This document shows, one piece after another, positions 18,946 through 28,085 of a DNA stretch of 64,000 nucleotides (position 1 is its first letter; each line of letters starts with the position of its first letter). The position numbers and the translations under genes are program-made. The DNA comes from Candidatus Bathyarchaeota archaeon (GTDB lineage Archaea; Thermoproteota; Bathyarchaeia; Bathyarchaeales; UBA233), in contig JANXEP010000040.1 of the NCBI GenBank assembly GCA_025057795.1, positions 1-64,000 of the forward strand, in the 5' to 3' direction. The notes below the pieces were generated by a model that did not search any database, was not told the DNA's origin, and saw only the letters and a program-made list of their open reading frames with translations.

Positions 18946-20849
18946 TTGAATTTGAAAATAAATTTTTTGATGGCACTGTTAGTTTCAACGGTAATGGTTG
19001 TATCAACAGTTCCCAACGTACAAACTCAGCAGGAGAACCTTTTGCGGATGGCCTTTACGTCAGGCCGGGCACGTTTAACCCGCTTCTCTCAGTCCGCGAT
19101 GTCGGTTTAAGCATATGGATCATGCCCTTGCTATACGAGCCCCTAGTCCTCAGGTTGTCCAATGGCACCGTGGTGCCATGGCTGGCTAAGAGCTGGGAGA
19201 TTTCAAAAGACGGTTTAAAATATGTTTTCCACTTGGATGAGAGGGCTAGGTGGAGCGATGGCAAGCCGTTAACGGCAAAGGATGTGGAATTGACGTGGAA
19301 TCTAACCATGAAGTACGCGTTTCCCACAGAGCTTGATGGTGTTCTAAAGGAAGTTCGCGCGGTTGACGATTACACAGTTGAATTTGTCACATATGTTCCA
19401 TACATAAGATGGTATTTCGGTTTCGGCGGAACCATGGTTTTGCCAGCACACATTTGGGAAAAACTTGAGGATCCATTGGGCTACGAGTTTATAGATGACC
19501 CAGGCAAGCATGTTACTTCAGGTCCATTCCTATACGACTCTTATAAGGCTGGAGAGTGGTGGTTGTTCAAGACTAGACCGGACTATTGGAAGACCGAGTC
19601 CAAACCTAAAATAGACGGAGTCCTCATGAGATGCGTCACAGATTTTTCATTGTACCCGCTTCTCGTTCAGAGGGGAGATGTTGACGTAGCCGTTCCATAC
19701 CCATTTTACCTAATAGCGCAAATAATAGGAAAGCCCAACATAGCCGTGTGGACATTCCCAGTTCCTAGAGCCACAGAATGGTTAGCCATCAACATAAACA
19801 TGTACCCGCTCAGCCTTAAAGAGGTTAGGCAGGCCATAGACCTGGCCATAGACAAAGTTGACATAGCGGAAAACTACTTTATGGGCTATGGCATGCCAGC
19901 CAACAGAAGCCTAATTAACTTGGCTGCAGCCCCAGAGTTCTCTATTCCCGAAGTTGTCTGGCCTGGTTTAGGAAGAAGCCACGAGGAAAATGTGGCTGAA
20001 GCCAACCGCATGTTAGACGCTTTGGGCTTCACACGGGGCCCAGACGGAGTACGCGTAACACCCAACGGGACAAAAATAAGTTTCAAAATGCTTATGGAAC
20101 TGGAGCCCTTAACGGCTGCAAGGCTTAGGGCATCCGAAAGAATCCTTGAAAACTTAAGGGAGATAGGAATAGAAATCCAAACATTTTCTCCAATGTCGAT
20201 CCCGGACTTTCTTGCGGCTACAATGCTTGCGGAGAAAAAAGACTGGGGCTTCTCTCATGGAATGCACGGAGAATGGCCTGAAACCTGGTACTTCCAAGTG
20301 TCAACCCTTAAATGGCCGTCGGTGGGCTTTACCCTAGCCATGGCCACCGGATGGAACAACACAGAATATAACACCATTGCAAACAGGGTTTTCCAAAGGC
20401 TAAAGTATGAAGAGTTGGTAAACGACGTTAAAGAGCTTCTCAAAATATATGCAAGGGAGTTGCCTGCAATCCCCATAGCGTTCTACCCATGGTGTATATG
20501 GGCTTACAGAACGGACACTTTGACTAATTGGCAGCCGGAACTTTCAACCCAGACAATGGGTTCAGGGCATCTGTTTCCACATAGGCCTATGGCCATTAAC
20601 ATGCTTGCACCCGTTAAGGTAGCCCCAACCCCAACGCCTACACCTGCCGCTACACCTACACCCACGCCCGCAGCCACCCCGACGCCTTTTCCTACGCCTA
20701 CGCCTGCGGTTACGCCAACGCCTACGCCGACACAAGCACCCGCTGGGCTTTCAACGGAACAAATAATCGCAATCGCCATCGCAGTAATCATAGTAATTGC
20801 AGCAGTAGGCTACATAGTGTCAAGAACAAGGAAAAAGCCTAAAACATAA
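18946..20849 (+). pseudogene. Oligopeptide ABC transporter substrate-binding protein, N-terminal frameshift
   Basis: A family 5 (DppA/OppA-type) solute-binding protein of about 634 residues. The long frame from 18924 has a false N-terminus. The true signal peptide (NLKINFLMALLVSTVMVV) lies in the next frame from a TTG at 18946 behind SD GGGGGAG (18931-18937). A missing base at about 19063-19064 then joins FTSG to PGTFNPLLSV, matching the paralogue at 39491. The body has LYEPLVLRLSNGTVVPWLA and RARWSDGKPLTAKDVELTWN. A Pro/Thr linker and a membrane anchor with tail SRTRKKPKT end the protein. No permease or ATPase genes adjoin. Confidence 0.85.
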
Positions 20850-21068
20850 AACGCCACATCCCGCCCCTTTTTTCTCACATTTTAGTGCTCTACACTTGCA
20901 TCGTGTTTTTGCGCGCCGACAAGTTATTATCAGATCTGAAGGGGGTTTCTGGAGATAAACTTTTGAAACCCTTATAAGTGGGGAGGACACACTCTAGCCA
21001 AACGCTGCGGAACGAAGACTGTATGGAAGCTGAGAAATTCTGAGCCTCGACTAAAAGGGTGATTAACT

Positions 21069-21935
21069 TTGAAAAAGCAAAGCTGGATCCTTTTCATTAT
21101 CCTGGTTTTTATTTGGGGTTTTAACTGGACTTTCATGAAGATTGGCTTAAGATTTGTCAGCCCGTTAAACCTTGTTGCGCAAAGGCTTCTCATAGCCTCG
21201 GCAACCTTGCTGCCAGCCGTGGTGTGGAAGAGAAGGAACCTTCCAAGAGATGCCTCTACATGGTTTAAGCTTTTCCTGCTAAGCGTTATAAACGCAGTCG
21301 GCATGACATCAACACACGTTGGCCTACTTTACGAGGTTTCAGGTTTAAGCTCCGTGCTGACGTACACCCAGCCTTTGTTCGTTTTCTGTTTAGCCATACC
21401 ATTCTTAGGCGAGAAAGCCAACACAGCCAAGGTTTTCGGCGTTGCGGTTGGCTTTTTAGGAGTGGTCACAATCTATGTTGGAAGATTATTTTATTCGCCA
21501 AGTGTCTCCAGCGCGGTGCTACTCCTCATTTTAGGTGCTTTAATTTGGGCTATCATAATCATAAGCTACAAGAAGTTTTTAAGCCATGTCAGCCCCGAAG
21601 TCGTTAACGTCATGCAATTGCTTATAGGGGCAATTTTTCTTTTAACAGCCGCTTCAACCCTTGAAGGGTTGGCTTTCAGCGCAAACCCCCTTTACATTTT
21701 CTCTCTGCTTTATGTGGCGGTGCCTGGAACCGCCGTGGGATTTACGATATGGTTTATGCTCATTAGATGGGAGGAGGCTACAGTTGTCTCTGCTTCAAGC
21801 CTTGTCGTTCCAGCTGTAGCATTCATCGCAGGCTGTCTCCTATTAGGAGAGACTGTTGAATACTTTTCCCTTTTAGGCTTCATCATGGTGCTGGTTGGAG
21901 TTTATCTTGTGAACCGTCCTAAAAGTCAGAAATGA
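21069..21935 (+). CDS. EamA/DMT-family transporter
   Basis: A 288-residue integral membrane protein with about ten hydrophobic helices in two EamA repeats. The first begins FIWGFNWTFMKIGLRFVSPLN, and the second carries ALIWAIIIISYKKFL and ends with LGETVEYFSLLGFIMVLVGVYL. The family exports or exchanges metabolites; the substrate cannot be read. The start is TTG with SD GGGTGAT just upstream. A TATA-like CCTTATAAG lies at 20971-20979, and a 7-bp stem (GGGTTTC/GAAACCC, 20943-20971) precedes it. Confidence 0.85.
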   Translation: MKKQSWILFIILVFIWGFNWTFMKIGLRFVSPLNLVAQRLLIASATLLPAVVWKRRNLPRDASTWFKLFLLSVINAVGMTSTHVGLLYEVSGLSSVLTYTQPLFVFCLAIPFLGEKANTAKVFGVAVGFLGVVTIYVGRLFYSPSVSSAVLLLILGALIWAIIIISYKKFLSHVSPEVVNVMQLLIGAIFLLTAASTLEGLAFSANPLYIFSLLYVAVPGTAVGFTIWFMLIRWEEATVVSASSLVVPAVAFIAGCLLLGETVEYFSLLGFIMVLVGVYLVNRPKSQK

Positions 21936-22028
21936 GGGCGAATGAAACTAGCCAAGGGCGGGAAGGGATATCCCTTTAGCGCATCTACTAAACTACTTCG
22001 GGCGTGCCTTCCAAGTTTAAATTAACCG

Positions 22029-22778
22029 CTAGGTTGCCGTTTCCCCACCGTCCACTATTACCGCTGAACCAGTAATATATGAAGAGTTTTCAGATGCTAG
22101 GAAAAGCGCCACCCTGGCGATTTCTTCAGGCGAGGCAAGTCTTCCCATGGGAACCCTCGTCTTCACTAAATCTGGACTTTCCCTTAACAAATCCTTCAGC
22201 AGGGGCGTGTCTGTTGGCCCAGGAGCTATTGCCACAACGCGAATGCCCCGCTTCGCATACTCAATTGCTGCAACCTTAGTTAATTGAATAACGGCGCCTT
22301 TAGACGCACAGTAACAGCTAAGCCCCGGAGCGCCAACTATGCCCATGCCCGAAGCCATATTTATGATAACGCCGCCGCCCTGCCTCAACATGTAGGGGAT
22401 AACGCACTTCATCCCGTAAAAAACGCCCTTAACGTTAACGTCTAACGATTTGTCAAGAACCTGAATTGGAGTTTCATGGAAAAGATAAGGACCAAGGAGC
22501 ACCCCGGCGTTGTTAACCATGACGTCAACCTTTCCGAAGGCTTTTATGGCGCTTTCCACAAGGGCTTTAACGTCATCATAACTGCTTACGTCTGCACGGA
22601 CGAAGATGGCACAGCCGCCAGCATCATTGATTTCACGGACAACTTGCCCACCCTTCTCCACGTCGACATCCCCTACAACCAGCTTGGCGCCCTCAGCAGC
22701 AAAAAGCCTGCAAATAGCCCTGCCTATGCCCGACGCCCCACCAGTCACCACAGCAACTTTACCATTTAGGGAGGACAT
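22029..22778 (-). CDS. SDR-family oxidoreductase, FabG-like
   Basis: A 249-residue classical short-chain dehydrogenase/reductase. It has the cofactor motif TGGASGIG, the NNAG strand motif and the catalytic Ser and YCASKG (Tyr and Lys). Asp in GDVDVEKG after strand 2 suggests a preference for NAD(H) over NADP(H). The C-terminal YITGSAVIVDGGET is typical. The substrate is unknown (3-oxoacyl, sugar or alcohol). It stands alone. Confidence 0.9.
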   Translation of the reverse strand: MSSLNGKVAVVTGGASGIGRAICRLFAAEGAKLVVGDVDVEKGGQVVREINDAGGCAIFVRADVSSYDDVKALVESAIKAFGKVDVMVNNAGVLLGPYLFHETPIQVLDKSLDVNVKGVFYGMKCVIPYMLRQGGGVIINMASGMGIVGAPGLSCYCASKGAVIQLTKVAAIEYAKRGIRVVAIAPGPTDTPLLKDLLRESPDLVKTRVPMGRLASPEEIARVALFLASENSSYITGSAVIVDGGETAT

Positions 22779-22917
22779 GCTAACATCTTGGTCAACAAGG
22801 AGTATTTAAAATTTCCATTCCAAACCTATTGGACCCAAATCCTCTCTCAATCGTTCAATCTTGTTAAGTCTTATGCACCATTCCTCCCCTTTTTCAATTG
22901 GGTGCAGGTTCAGGGAG

Positions 22918-23538
22918 CTACTTTTCCAAAGCCCTTCTTATCCTTCTTAACTCTTCCAAGATTTCTGAGCCTATGTCTGGTGCTGTTAACCCCGCTGCGG
23001 CGAAAAGGGACTTGCCTCTCACCATGCTAATTATCGTATCCCTTATCTAGATGAAGTTTGTAACACCCCATATCACTGCTTCTGCACCTCGTGCTCCAGG
23101 ACCAGCAGACCCTCCGGCTGGTCCTGTATAACCGGCTGTGTACACGTGGACTGAGCCTAAGCCGAATTTCCTCGAGATGGGTCCTTGAATTATGTCTATG
23201 GACATGATTCGCGAGTATGGAACCACATGCCTCATCTTCCACCAGACGCCCCTTTCAACAACAACCTCGTCCTTCTCAAGGGCAAAATAGATAGAGTTGT
23301 AGTATTTTTGAATCCAGTAGGCTACAAAACCGAAAACTGCAAACGCGCCAATTAGCGGTATGAAGGTAAAAAGCCAAGCCGACCGCCAAATTGCAGGTTC
23401 AAACGTAAACACAGCCCAAATTGGCAAAACTGCAGCGATAAATATCGGGATAGCCACAAGCAGAAGGTAAACACCATAAACTTTCTTCAAGTTTGGATGC
23501 GGCTTAAACCTCTCACCAACCTTCAACCTAACACCCAA
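22918..23538 (-). pseudogene. bPH2 (YdbS-like) membrane protein interrupted by an in-frame amber codon
   Basis: Two membrane helices (about residues 20-42 and 55-78) are followed by a bacterial PH-like domain (bPH2/DUF304): YFALEKDEVVVERGVWW, VPYSRIMSIDIIQGPISRKFGLGSV, VHVYTAGYT. The frame stops at TAG (23049-23047) right after AVIWGVTNFI. The same frame then continues for 42 residues (IRDTIISMVRG... EILEELRRIRRALEK) to a TAG at 22920-22918. Family members usually continue in just this way, so the amber codon interrupts a once intact gene. Options are a nonsense mutation, a base error, or readthrough. Other genes here use TAG as a normal stop. Confidence 0.75.
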
Positions 23539-23610
23539 TATTAAAGGTGCGGACGGGATGCCATAAAAAGTTTCCCAAAACAGCTGTTAAAGGCAGAATG
23601 GGACGAAAAC

Positions 23611-24372
23611 TTACGCTTTTGCATTTTGGTTTAGTAATTTGTGTCTTCCAAGCCACGTGAAATACGCTTCGTCTATGTCTCCAGTGTTGAGCACGTAGTC
23701 CCTTACGAATTTTGCATGCTCCTTTATAAGCTGCTCCGCGTTCTGCGGCGTTAATTTTCCCCTTTCAAGAAGGATTTCAAATGTTTCGACAGGCCTCATG
23801 TAATAACGCTTTTCAACGCATTTAACTGAAACCTTGTGGCCGAACCCTTTTATCCTTTTAGCAAGTTTCCAGCCGAATATGCCCGTTATGCACACGGATT
23901 TCCCTTCAGCCTTAAAGCCTATGAACTCTGCCTCTAAGTCCGTTGAGCTTAGATTTAGAGGCGGCATAACTGTTTTTATCCACTCCTCCACGTCGACTTT
24001 TCCAGTAACATTTACTTTTAGCGTTAGGTTAGCGATTTTTGTTGCGTTTTCCATGGACATGTGGAAGTTGTCAACGTCCCTGTAACAGTATATTTTGGCG
24101 TTTCGCTTTTGCAGAGTAGGCAGAGTTTCGAGGATTGGCTGATTGAGGTAAAGCCACGTGTTGATAGGCTCAGGAATTAGGCGTTCAGACTTAATCACGT
24201 TCACAAGATCGTTCAACGACAAGTGTTCAGACGCGTAGCTCAAAACGATGGATTGAAGGTTGTATGGAAAATTTATAAAGACAACATCATAATCAGCCTC
24301 AACAATTAAGCTAGCCGCTTTAGCCATCGACGATCTGAGACTCGGAACCATTAGGACGCAAACTTCAGCCAT
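23611..24372 (-). CDS. Unknown protein, 253 residues
   Basis: Not firmly recognised. The start is set at the ATG at 24372; a GTG at 24390 adds six residues. It opens VCVLMVPSLRSSMAKAASLI, then DYDVVFINFPYNLQ, and has KIYCYRDVDNF and an ITGIFGWKLAKRIKGFG segment. The order of an acidic strand end, central helices and a late glycine-containing strand resembles TraB/Tiki-like proteins, but the catalytic residues are not clear, so this is weak. It has no membrane segment. It lies downstream of moaA on the same strand with a gap of about 75 nt. Confidence 0.5.
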   Translation of the reverse strand: MAEVCVLMVPSLRSSMAKAASLIVEADYDVVFINFPYNLQSIVLSYASEHLSLNDLVNVIKSERLIPEPINTWLYLNQPILETLPTLQKRNAKIYCYRDVDNFHMSMENATKIANLTLKVNVTGKVDVEEWIKTVMPPLNLSSTDLEAEFIGFKAEGKSVCITGIFGWKLAKRIKGFGHKVSVKCVEKRYYMRPVETFEILLERGKLTPQNAEQLIKEHAKFVRDYVLNTGDIDEAYFTWLGRHKLLNQNAKA

Positions 24373-24446
24373 CAACAAACACTTTAGCACCTTTTTAATT
24401 TAAACTTTAAAGAAAACTGACCATAGTGCCTTTGAAAACGGAAAGT

Positions 24447-25373
24447 TTAGGGCTCGTTGTAAGGTTGTCTCCTCTCGTTTGCCAGTTTAAAAAGCTCTAT
24501 TAACTCATGGTCTGTAGCTCCGTTTCGCATTGGCGTTAAAACGTCTACGGTGTTGTCGTTTCTCATTAGGCACGGCTTAAGTTTACCGTCGCTTGTAACC
24601 CTAAGCCTTGTGCAGTACTTGCAGAAGTCCGTGTTCTCCATGGGACGCACAACTTCAACCTTAACGCCTGGAAGATGGTATACACGGCGGTTTTGCATGT
24701 ACCTTCTGCTTTCAACCTTCAAGGCTTTTTGCTCCAGCATCTCTTCATATTCGTCTAGGGGTTTGTGGTAGGCGGCAAAGTATTCACGGCTTATGTTTAC
24801 TGGTTCAAGCTCAATTAGCTGCAGAACTGTTCCGGTTTCCCTAGCGAAGCGAATCATTTCTGGAACTTGGGAGTCGTTCACGCCCTTAAGAACTAGCATG
24901 TTAAGCTTTACCGGGGTTAGCCCCGCCTCAACAGCGGCTTTAACGCCTCCTAGAACGTCTTCGAGTCTTCCCCCAGTGAGTTTGCAGTAGGTTTCCCCAT
25001 CTATTGTGGGTAGGCTTATGTTAACCCGTTTCAGCCCGCTTATTTGCAGTTGTTTGGCTAGGGGCGCTAGCAAGGTGCCGTTAGTTGTCATGGAAAGCTC
25101 CTCAACGCCCGGTATAGATGCAATGCTCTCAACAATTTGCAGTATGTCCTTGCGCAGCAGGGGCTCTCCGCCTGTAAGCTTAACCTTAGAAATGCCTAGG
25201 ATTGCGGCGATTCTAACTATGCGGAGGATTTCTTCGCAGGTCATTTCAGGCGCGGCTTCCGCGTTTTTGTCCTCTCCTTCCGCGTGACAGTAGGCGCAGT
25301 GGAGGTTGCATGGTTTTGTTAGGGATATACGTAGGTTAAGTAGCGGTCGTCCATAATTGTCTACTAACACCAT
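24447..25373 (-). CDS. moaA: GTP 3',8-cyclase (MoaA)
   Basis: A 308-residue radical SAM enzyme that starts molybdopterin synthesis by rearranging GTP. The radical SAM cluster motif is CNLHCAYC (residues about 22-29), with GGEPLLRKD for SAM binding. A second Fe-S cluster uses CKYC and a later Cys in KPCLMRND. The bacterial-style C-terminal Gly-Gly is absent; the protein ends RRQPYNEP, as archaeal versions often do. It lies 2 nt after moaB in the order moaC-moaB-moaA. Confidence 0.95.
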   Translation of the reverse strand: MVLVDNYGRPLLNLRISLTKPCNLHCAYCHAEGEDKNAEAAPEMTCEEILRIVRIAAILGISKVKLTGGEPLLRKDILQIVESIASIPGVEELSMTTNGTLLAPLAKQLQISGLKRVNISLPTIDGETYCKLTGGRLEDVLGGVKAAVEAGLTPVKLNMLVLKGVNDSQVPEMIRFARETGTVLQLIELEPVNISREYFAAYHKPLDEYEEMLEQKALKVESRRYMQNRRVYHLPGVKVEVVRPMENTDFCKYCTRLRVTSDGKLKPCLMRNDNTVDVLTPMRNGATDHELIELFKLANERRQPYNEP

Positions 25374-25375
25374 CG

Positions 25376-25915
25376 TTATTCCCGCGCGTGCTTAACGATG
25401 TGTGCCACTTCCCTCAATATAAGCTTTTCAAAACAAAGCCTAACAGCGTCCATAGAACCGGGAATGCAAAAGAAAACCTTGCCCTTAGCCACGCCCGCAA
25501 CAGCCCTTGACAAAACGGCAGCAGAGCCCACCGCTTCATAACTTAAAAGCCTAAATATTTCGCCAAACCCCGGGAGAACCTTATCAAAGAACGGCGAAAC
25601 TGTTTCAATGGTTACGTCTGATGGGGCTATTCCCGTGCCGCCGCAGAAAACAACGGCATCCACGTTAGATTCCAGCGCGTATTTCACTGCATCTTCAATT
25701 AGGGCTTTGTCGTCTGGGATGAGTTTACGAAAGGAGACTGTGTGCCCGGAATTTTTTATCAAATGCTCCATCAAGTCGCCGGATTCGTCTTTAACTTTCT
25801 CGCCCCTCTTTAACTGGTTGTAACGTGATGTGCTGCATGTGAAAATGCCAAATTTCACGTTTTTTGGGGCTTCCGCCTTATGCCTTTTGGTACTCTCGCT
25901 TTCGCTCATCTCCAC
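25376..25915 (-). CDS. moaB: Molybdenum cofactor protein MoaB/MogA family
   Basis: A 179-residue MoCF_biosynth-domain protein. Motifs include FGIFTCSTSRY, DESGDLMEHLI, VVFCGGTGIAPSDVTIE (the molybdopterin-binding GGTG loop) and the PGSMDAVRL segment. The family adenylates molybdopterin before metal insertion. Its 5' end overlaps moaC by 38 nt, so the two are translated from one message. Confidence 0.92.
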   Translation of the reverse strand: MEMSESESTKRHKAEAPKNVKFGIFTCSTSRYNQLKRGEKVKDESGDLMEHLIKNSGHTVSFRKLIPDDKALIEDAVKYALESNVDAVVFCGGTGIAPSDVTIETVSPFFDKVLPGFGEIFRLLSYEAVGSAAVLSRAVAGVAKGKVFFCIPGSMDAVRLCFEKLILREVAHIVKHARE

Positions 25916-26351
25916 GACTTTCCTTAAGCTTTTTCACAACACGAATATCCTCAATAACCGTGGAGGGATACTGCCCCTCCGAGTCTTTCTCATACTGTTT
26001 AACCATGTCCCAAATTGTCAGAAGGCTTGCAGCCGTCGCCACGAGGGCTTCCATCTCCACGCCAGTCTGGGCTTCAGTCCTAACGGTGGCGGAAACCCTA
26101 ATGGTTGAATCAGCCAAGATTTCTACGTCAACCTTCACGTTTGTCAGGGGGAGGGGGTGACAGAAAGGGATTAGACGGCTTGTTTCCTTTGCAGCTAAGA
26201 TCCCCGCAACCTTAGCCGTGTAGAGGGGGTCTCCCTTCTCAACTTTTCCGCTTTTTATCAGGCTTACAGTTTCAGGTTTAAGCCTAATTTTCCCAATTGC
26301 AGTTGCCTCGCGGAAGATTTTCGGCTTTCCCGTTACGTCAACCATAGCCAT
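25878..26351 (-). CDS. moaC: Cyclic pyranopterin monophosphate synthase (MoaC)
   Basis: A 157-residue enzyme that converts the MoaA product to cyclic pyranopterin monophosphate. It shows MVDVTGKPKIFREATA at the start, the PFCHPLPLTNV active-site segment, and TGVEMEALVATAASLLTIWDMVK with the conserved Glu, Met and Asp. It is the first gene of the moaCBA cluster. A charged C-terminal tail (KESRGDERKREYQKA) overlaps moaB. Confidence 0.95.
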   Translation of the reverse strand: MAMVDVTGKPKIFREATAIGKIRLKPETVSLIKSGKVEKGDPLYTAKVAGILAAKETSRLIPFCHPLPLTNVKVDVEILADSTIRVSATVRTEAQTGVEMEALVATAASLLTIWDMVKQYEKDSEGQYPSTVIEDIRVVKKLKESRGDERKREYQKA

Positions 26352-26435
26352 GATTAACGCCTCTAATCGTGGTTTTGTTTCAAAGCCGAGAATGTAATCT
26401 GATATCCGTTCTATTTAATGATTCTTGAAAGTTGG

Positions 26436-26708
26436 CTAATGCTTTTCGGCGTTTTCCCATTCTTTAAAAAATTTTTGTATAGTCACAGCCTTTGGAGAGC
26501 CTTCTTTAAACCGGTATATTTTGATTCTGCCAAAGGTTTTATGGGTTAGAATCCCCTCGTTTTCCAAAATTTCCAGATGCCTCAACGTGACTTTGTGGTT
26601 TGCGCCAATCCTGCGCGCGATCTCGGAGACGTTAAGTCCCCCCACCTGATAGAGGATTCTGAGAATTTTGAGGCGCGTTTTACTTCCCAAGACCCTTTCT
26701 ATCTGCAT
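26436..26708 (-). CDS. Small winged-helix transcriptional regulator
   Basis: A 90-residue HTH protein of the ArsR/HTH_20-like type: LGSKTRLKILRILYQVGGLNVSEIARRIGANHKVTLRHLEILENEGILTHK, then a wing (FGRIKIYRFKEG). No metal-binding cysteines are seen, so it is not a metal sensor of the classical ArsR kind. It lies between orc1/cdc6 and moaC on the same strand, with gaps of about 65 and 85 nt. It could regulate either neighbour, but the sequence does not show which. Confidence 0.8.
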   Translation of the reverse strand: MQIERVLGSKTRLKILRILYQVGGLNVSEIARRIGANHKVTLRHLEILENEGILTHKTFGRIKIYRFKEGSPKAVTIQKFFKEWENAEKH

Positions 26709-26774
26709 CTTGGCATAGCAGTTAGCCCCCGTAAATATTTAAGTCAATTGGTGAATGGCGAAGGACAAAAACAC

Positions 26775-27958
26775 TCAGCTTTTCTCCTTTTCCAAAATAT
26801 CTGTCAACGTTTTCTCAAGTTCATAAGCAGGTATTCTTGGAAGGCAAATAATCGTTGATCTCCCACGCTGCCCCGTTGCCGTAACACTTTTTTGCACCAT
26901 GCCCAAAGTTGAAAGCGTCTGCAAATATTTCCACAACTGCGTGTGGGAGTGGGGTTCCTCGTCGAACTCCTCGCAAACAATGGCATATGCTTGTTCAACT
27001 TCAGCCAAGGATGCGTAAGCCCTTTCGCTTTCTTTGAAGAAACGGGCAATGCTCAAAAGGAAAAGCTTTTCATGCAAGCTTAAAGAAGCGAGGTCGCTTT
27101 TACGCGCCACAGCGTATATGCCCGCAACAGCCTTTCGAACGCATTCAGGAACAACCACGCCCAAATCCTCAGCATCCGCGTATTTTCCAGCCCGCCACAG
27201 AAGTTCTATGGCAAACCTTGCACTTCCGCCTTCCGCATAGGCTAGTTCAGCTATTAGGTTTATGGTGTCCTCTGGAACTGTTAAGGGTTTGAAAGCTAGT
27301 TGAACCCTGTCGCTGGTTATGTCCGCAAGCTGTTCCCGCGTGTAGCTTTCCAGGCGGATCACGTTAAACTGCAGAGTACTTCTTGCGCTTAAGTCTAAGC
27401 TTTCAACAGTCTTGAGGCTTTTTAAAATGCAAATCAGCGACATTCTCTGAGGCTTATCGAATCTTGTCTCTTGAAGGCGGGTGAGCTTGTAAACGGCTTC
27501 CGAGCCTTCCCGTTCTACGAGGCTTTCAAACTCGTCTAAAGTTAAAATCGCGTAAGTGTTTTGCTCGTCTAAAATCTGCAAAAGAATATGCAACAATTCT
27601 TCGGCGGAGAAACCCCTTTTAGGAAATGTCGGGTGAAAAGCTGAAACCACATGACGAAGTATTAAAAAAGGCTTCCACGATACTCTCGGCAGTTAACATA
27701 AACATAGCCCAGACCTATTTTTCGCTGTGCGGCTTTTTTTGTGAGGTTCAATCCGAACCTTTGGGCAAGCGCGGTTTTACCAGTGCCCATATCCCCAACT
27801 AAAAGAATCCTCTGGGCCATCTTTCCTGGAGAATGAAGGATGAAGCTGAAAAACTCCTCTAAAAGGCGCATTTCCCTTTCCCTATGTAAAAGTCTGCTGG
27901 GTATGTAGTTTATGTCAAGTTTTGTTTCGTCTTTGAATACACTTCGGGAATGCTGCAC
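26775..27958 (-). pseudogene. cdc6: Orc1/Cdc6 replication initiator, one frameshift
   Basis: Two frames together give an archaeal Orc1/Cdc6 of about 395 residues. The first (27662-27958) has the family start YIPSRLLHREREMRLL and Walker A GDMGTGKT. The second (26775-27650) has Walker B AILTLDEFE, the sensor and lid region, GGSARFAIELLWRAG and a C-terminal winged helix with arginine-containing RGRSTIICLPR. The break is in a run of six A (27664-27669; T on the coding strand). One more base restores SLFLILRHVVSAFHP. A homopolymer length error is therefore the simplest explanation. The protein binds origins and loads MCM. Confidence 0.85.
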
Positions 27959-27992
27959 AGCAGAGCCTCAAGAAAAATGTGTCAAAATTTCT

Positions 27993-28025
27993 GTTATGCT
28001 TTTCTCTGGATTTCAGAAGCATAAC
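27993..28025. repeat. Inverted repeat upstream of orc1/cdc6
   Basis: GTTATGCTT (27993-28001) and AAGCATAAC (28017-28025) form a perfect 9-bp inverted repeat around 15 nt. It lies 35 bp before the orc1/cdc6 start and 60 bp before the divergent arginine decarboxylase. It may be an operator or an initiator-binding element. It does not match the ORB consensus I know for archaeal origins. Confidence 0.4.
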
Positions 28026-28085
28026 CTTCATATAGCGCAATAAAAACATAAAGTTAATAAGTCACAGGTGATAACCTAGTCGGAA

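Noticed and set aside
18924..19062. Start of the binding protein at 18924
   Set aside because: The residues do not form a signal peptide; the neighbouring frame does and matches the paralogue after one base correction.
22918..23049. Pyrrolysine at the amber codon
   Set aside because: No pyl genes are in the window, TAG is used as an ordinary stop by several intact genes, and mutation is simpler. Kept only as an option to test.
27959..28085. Replication origin with ORB elements
   Set aside because: No sequence resembling the ORB consensus was found; only an unrelated inverted repeat is present.
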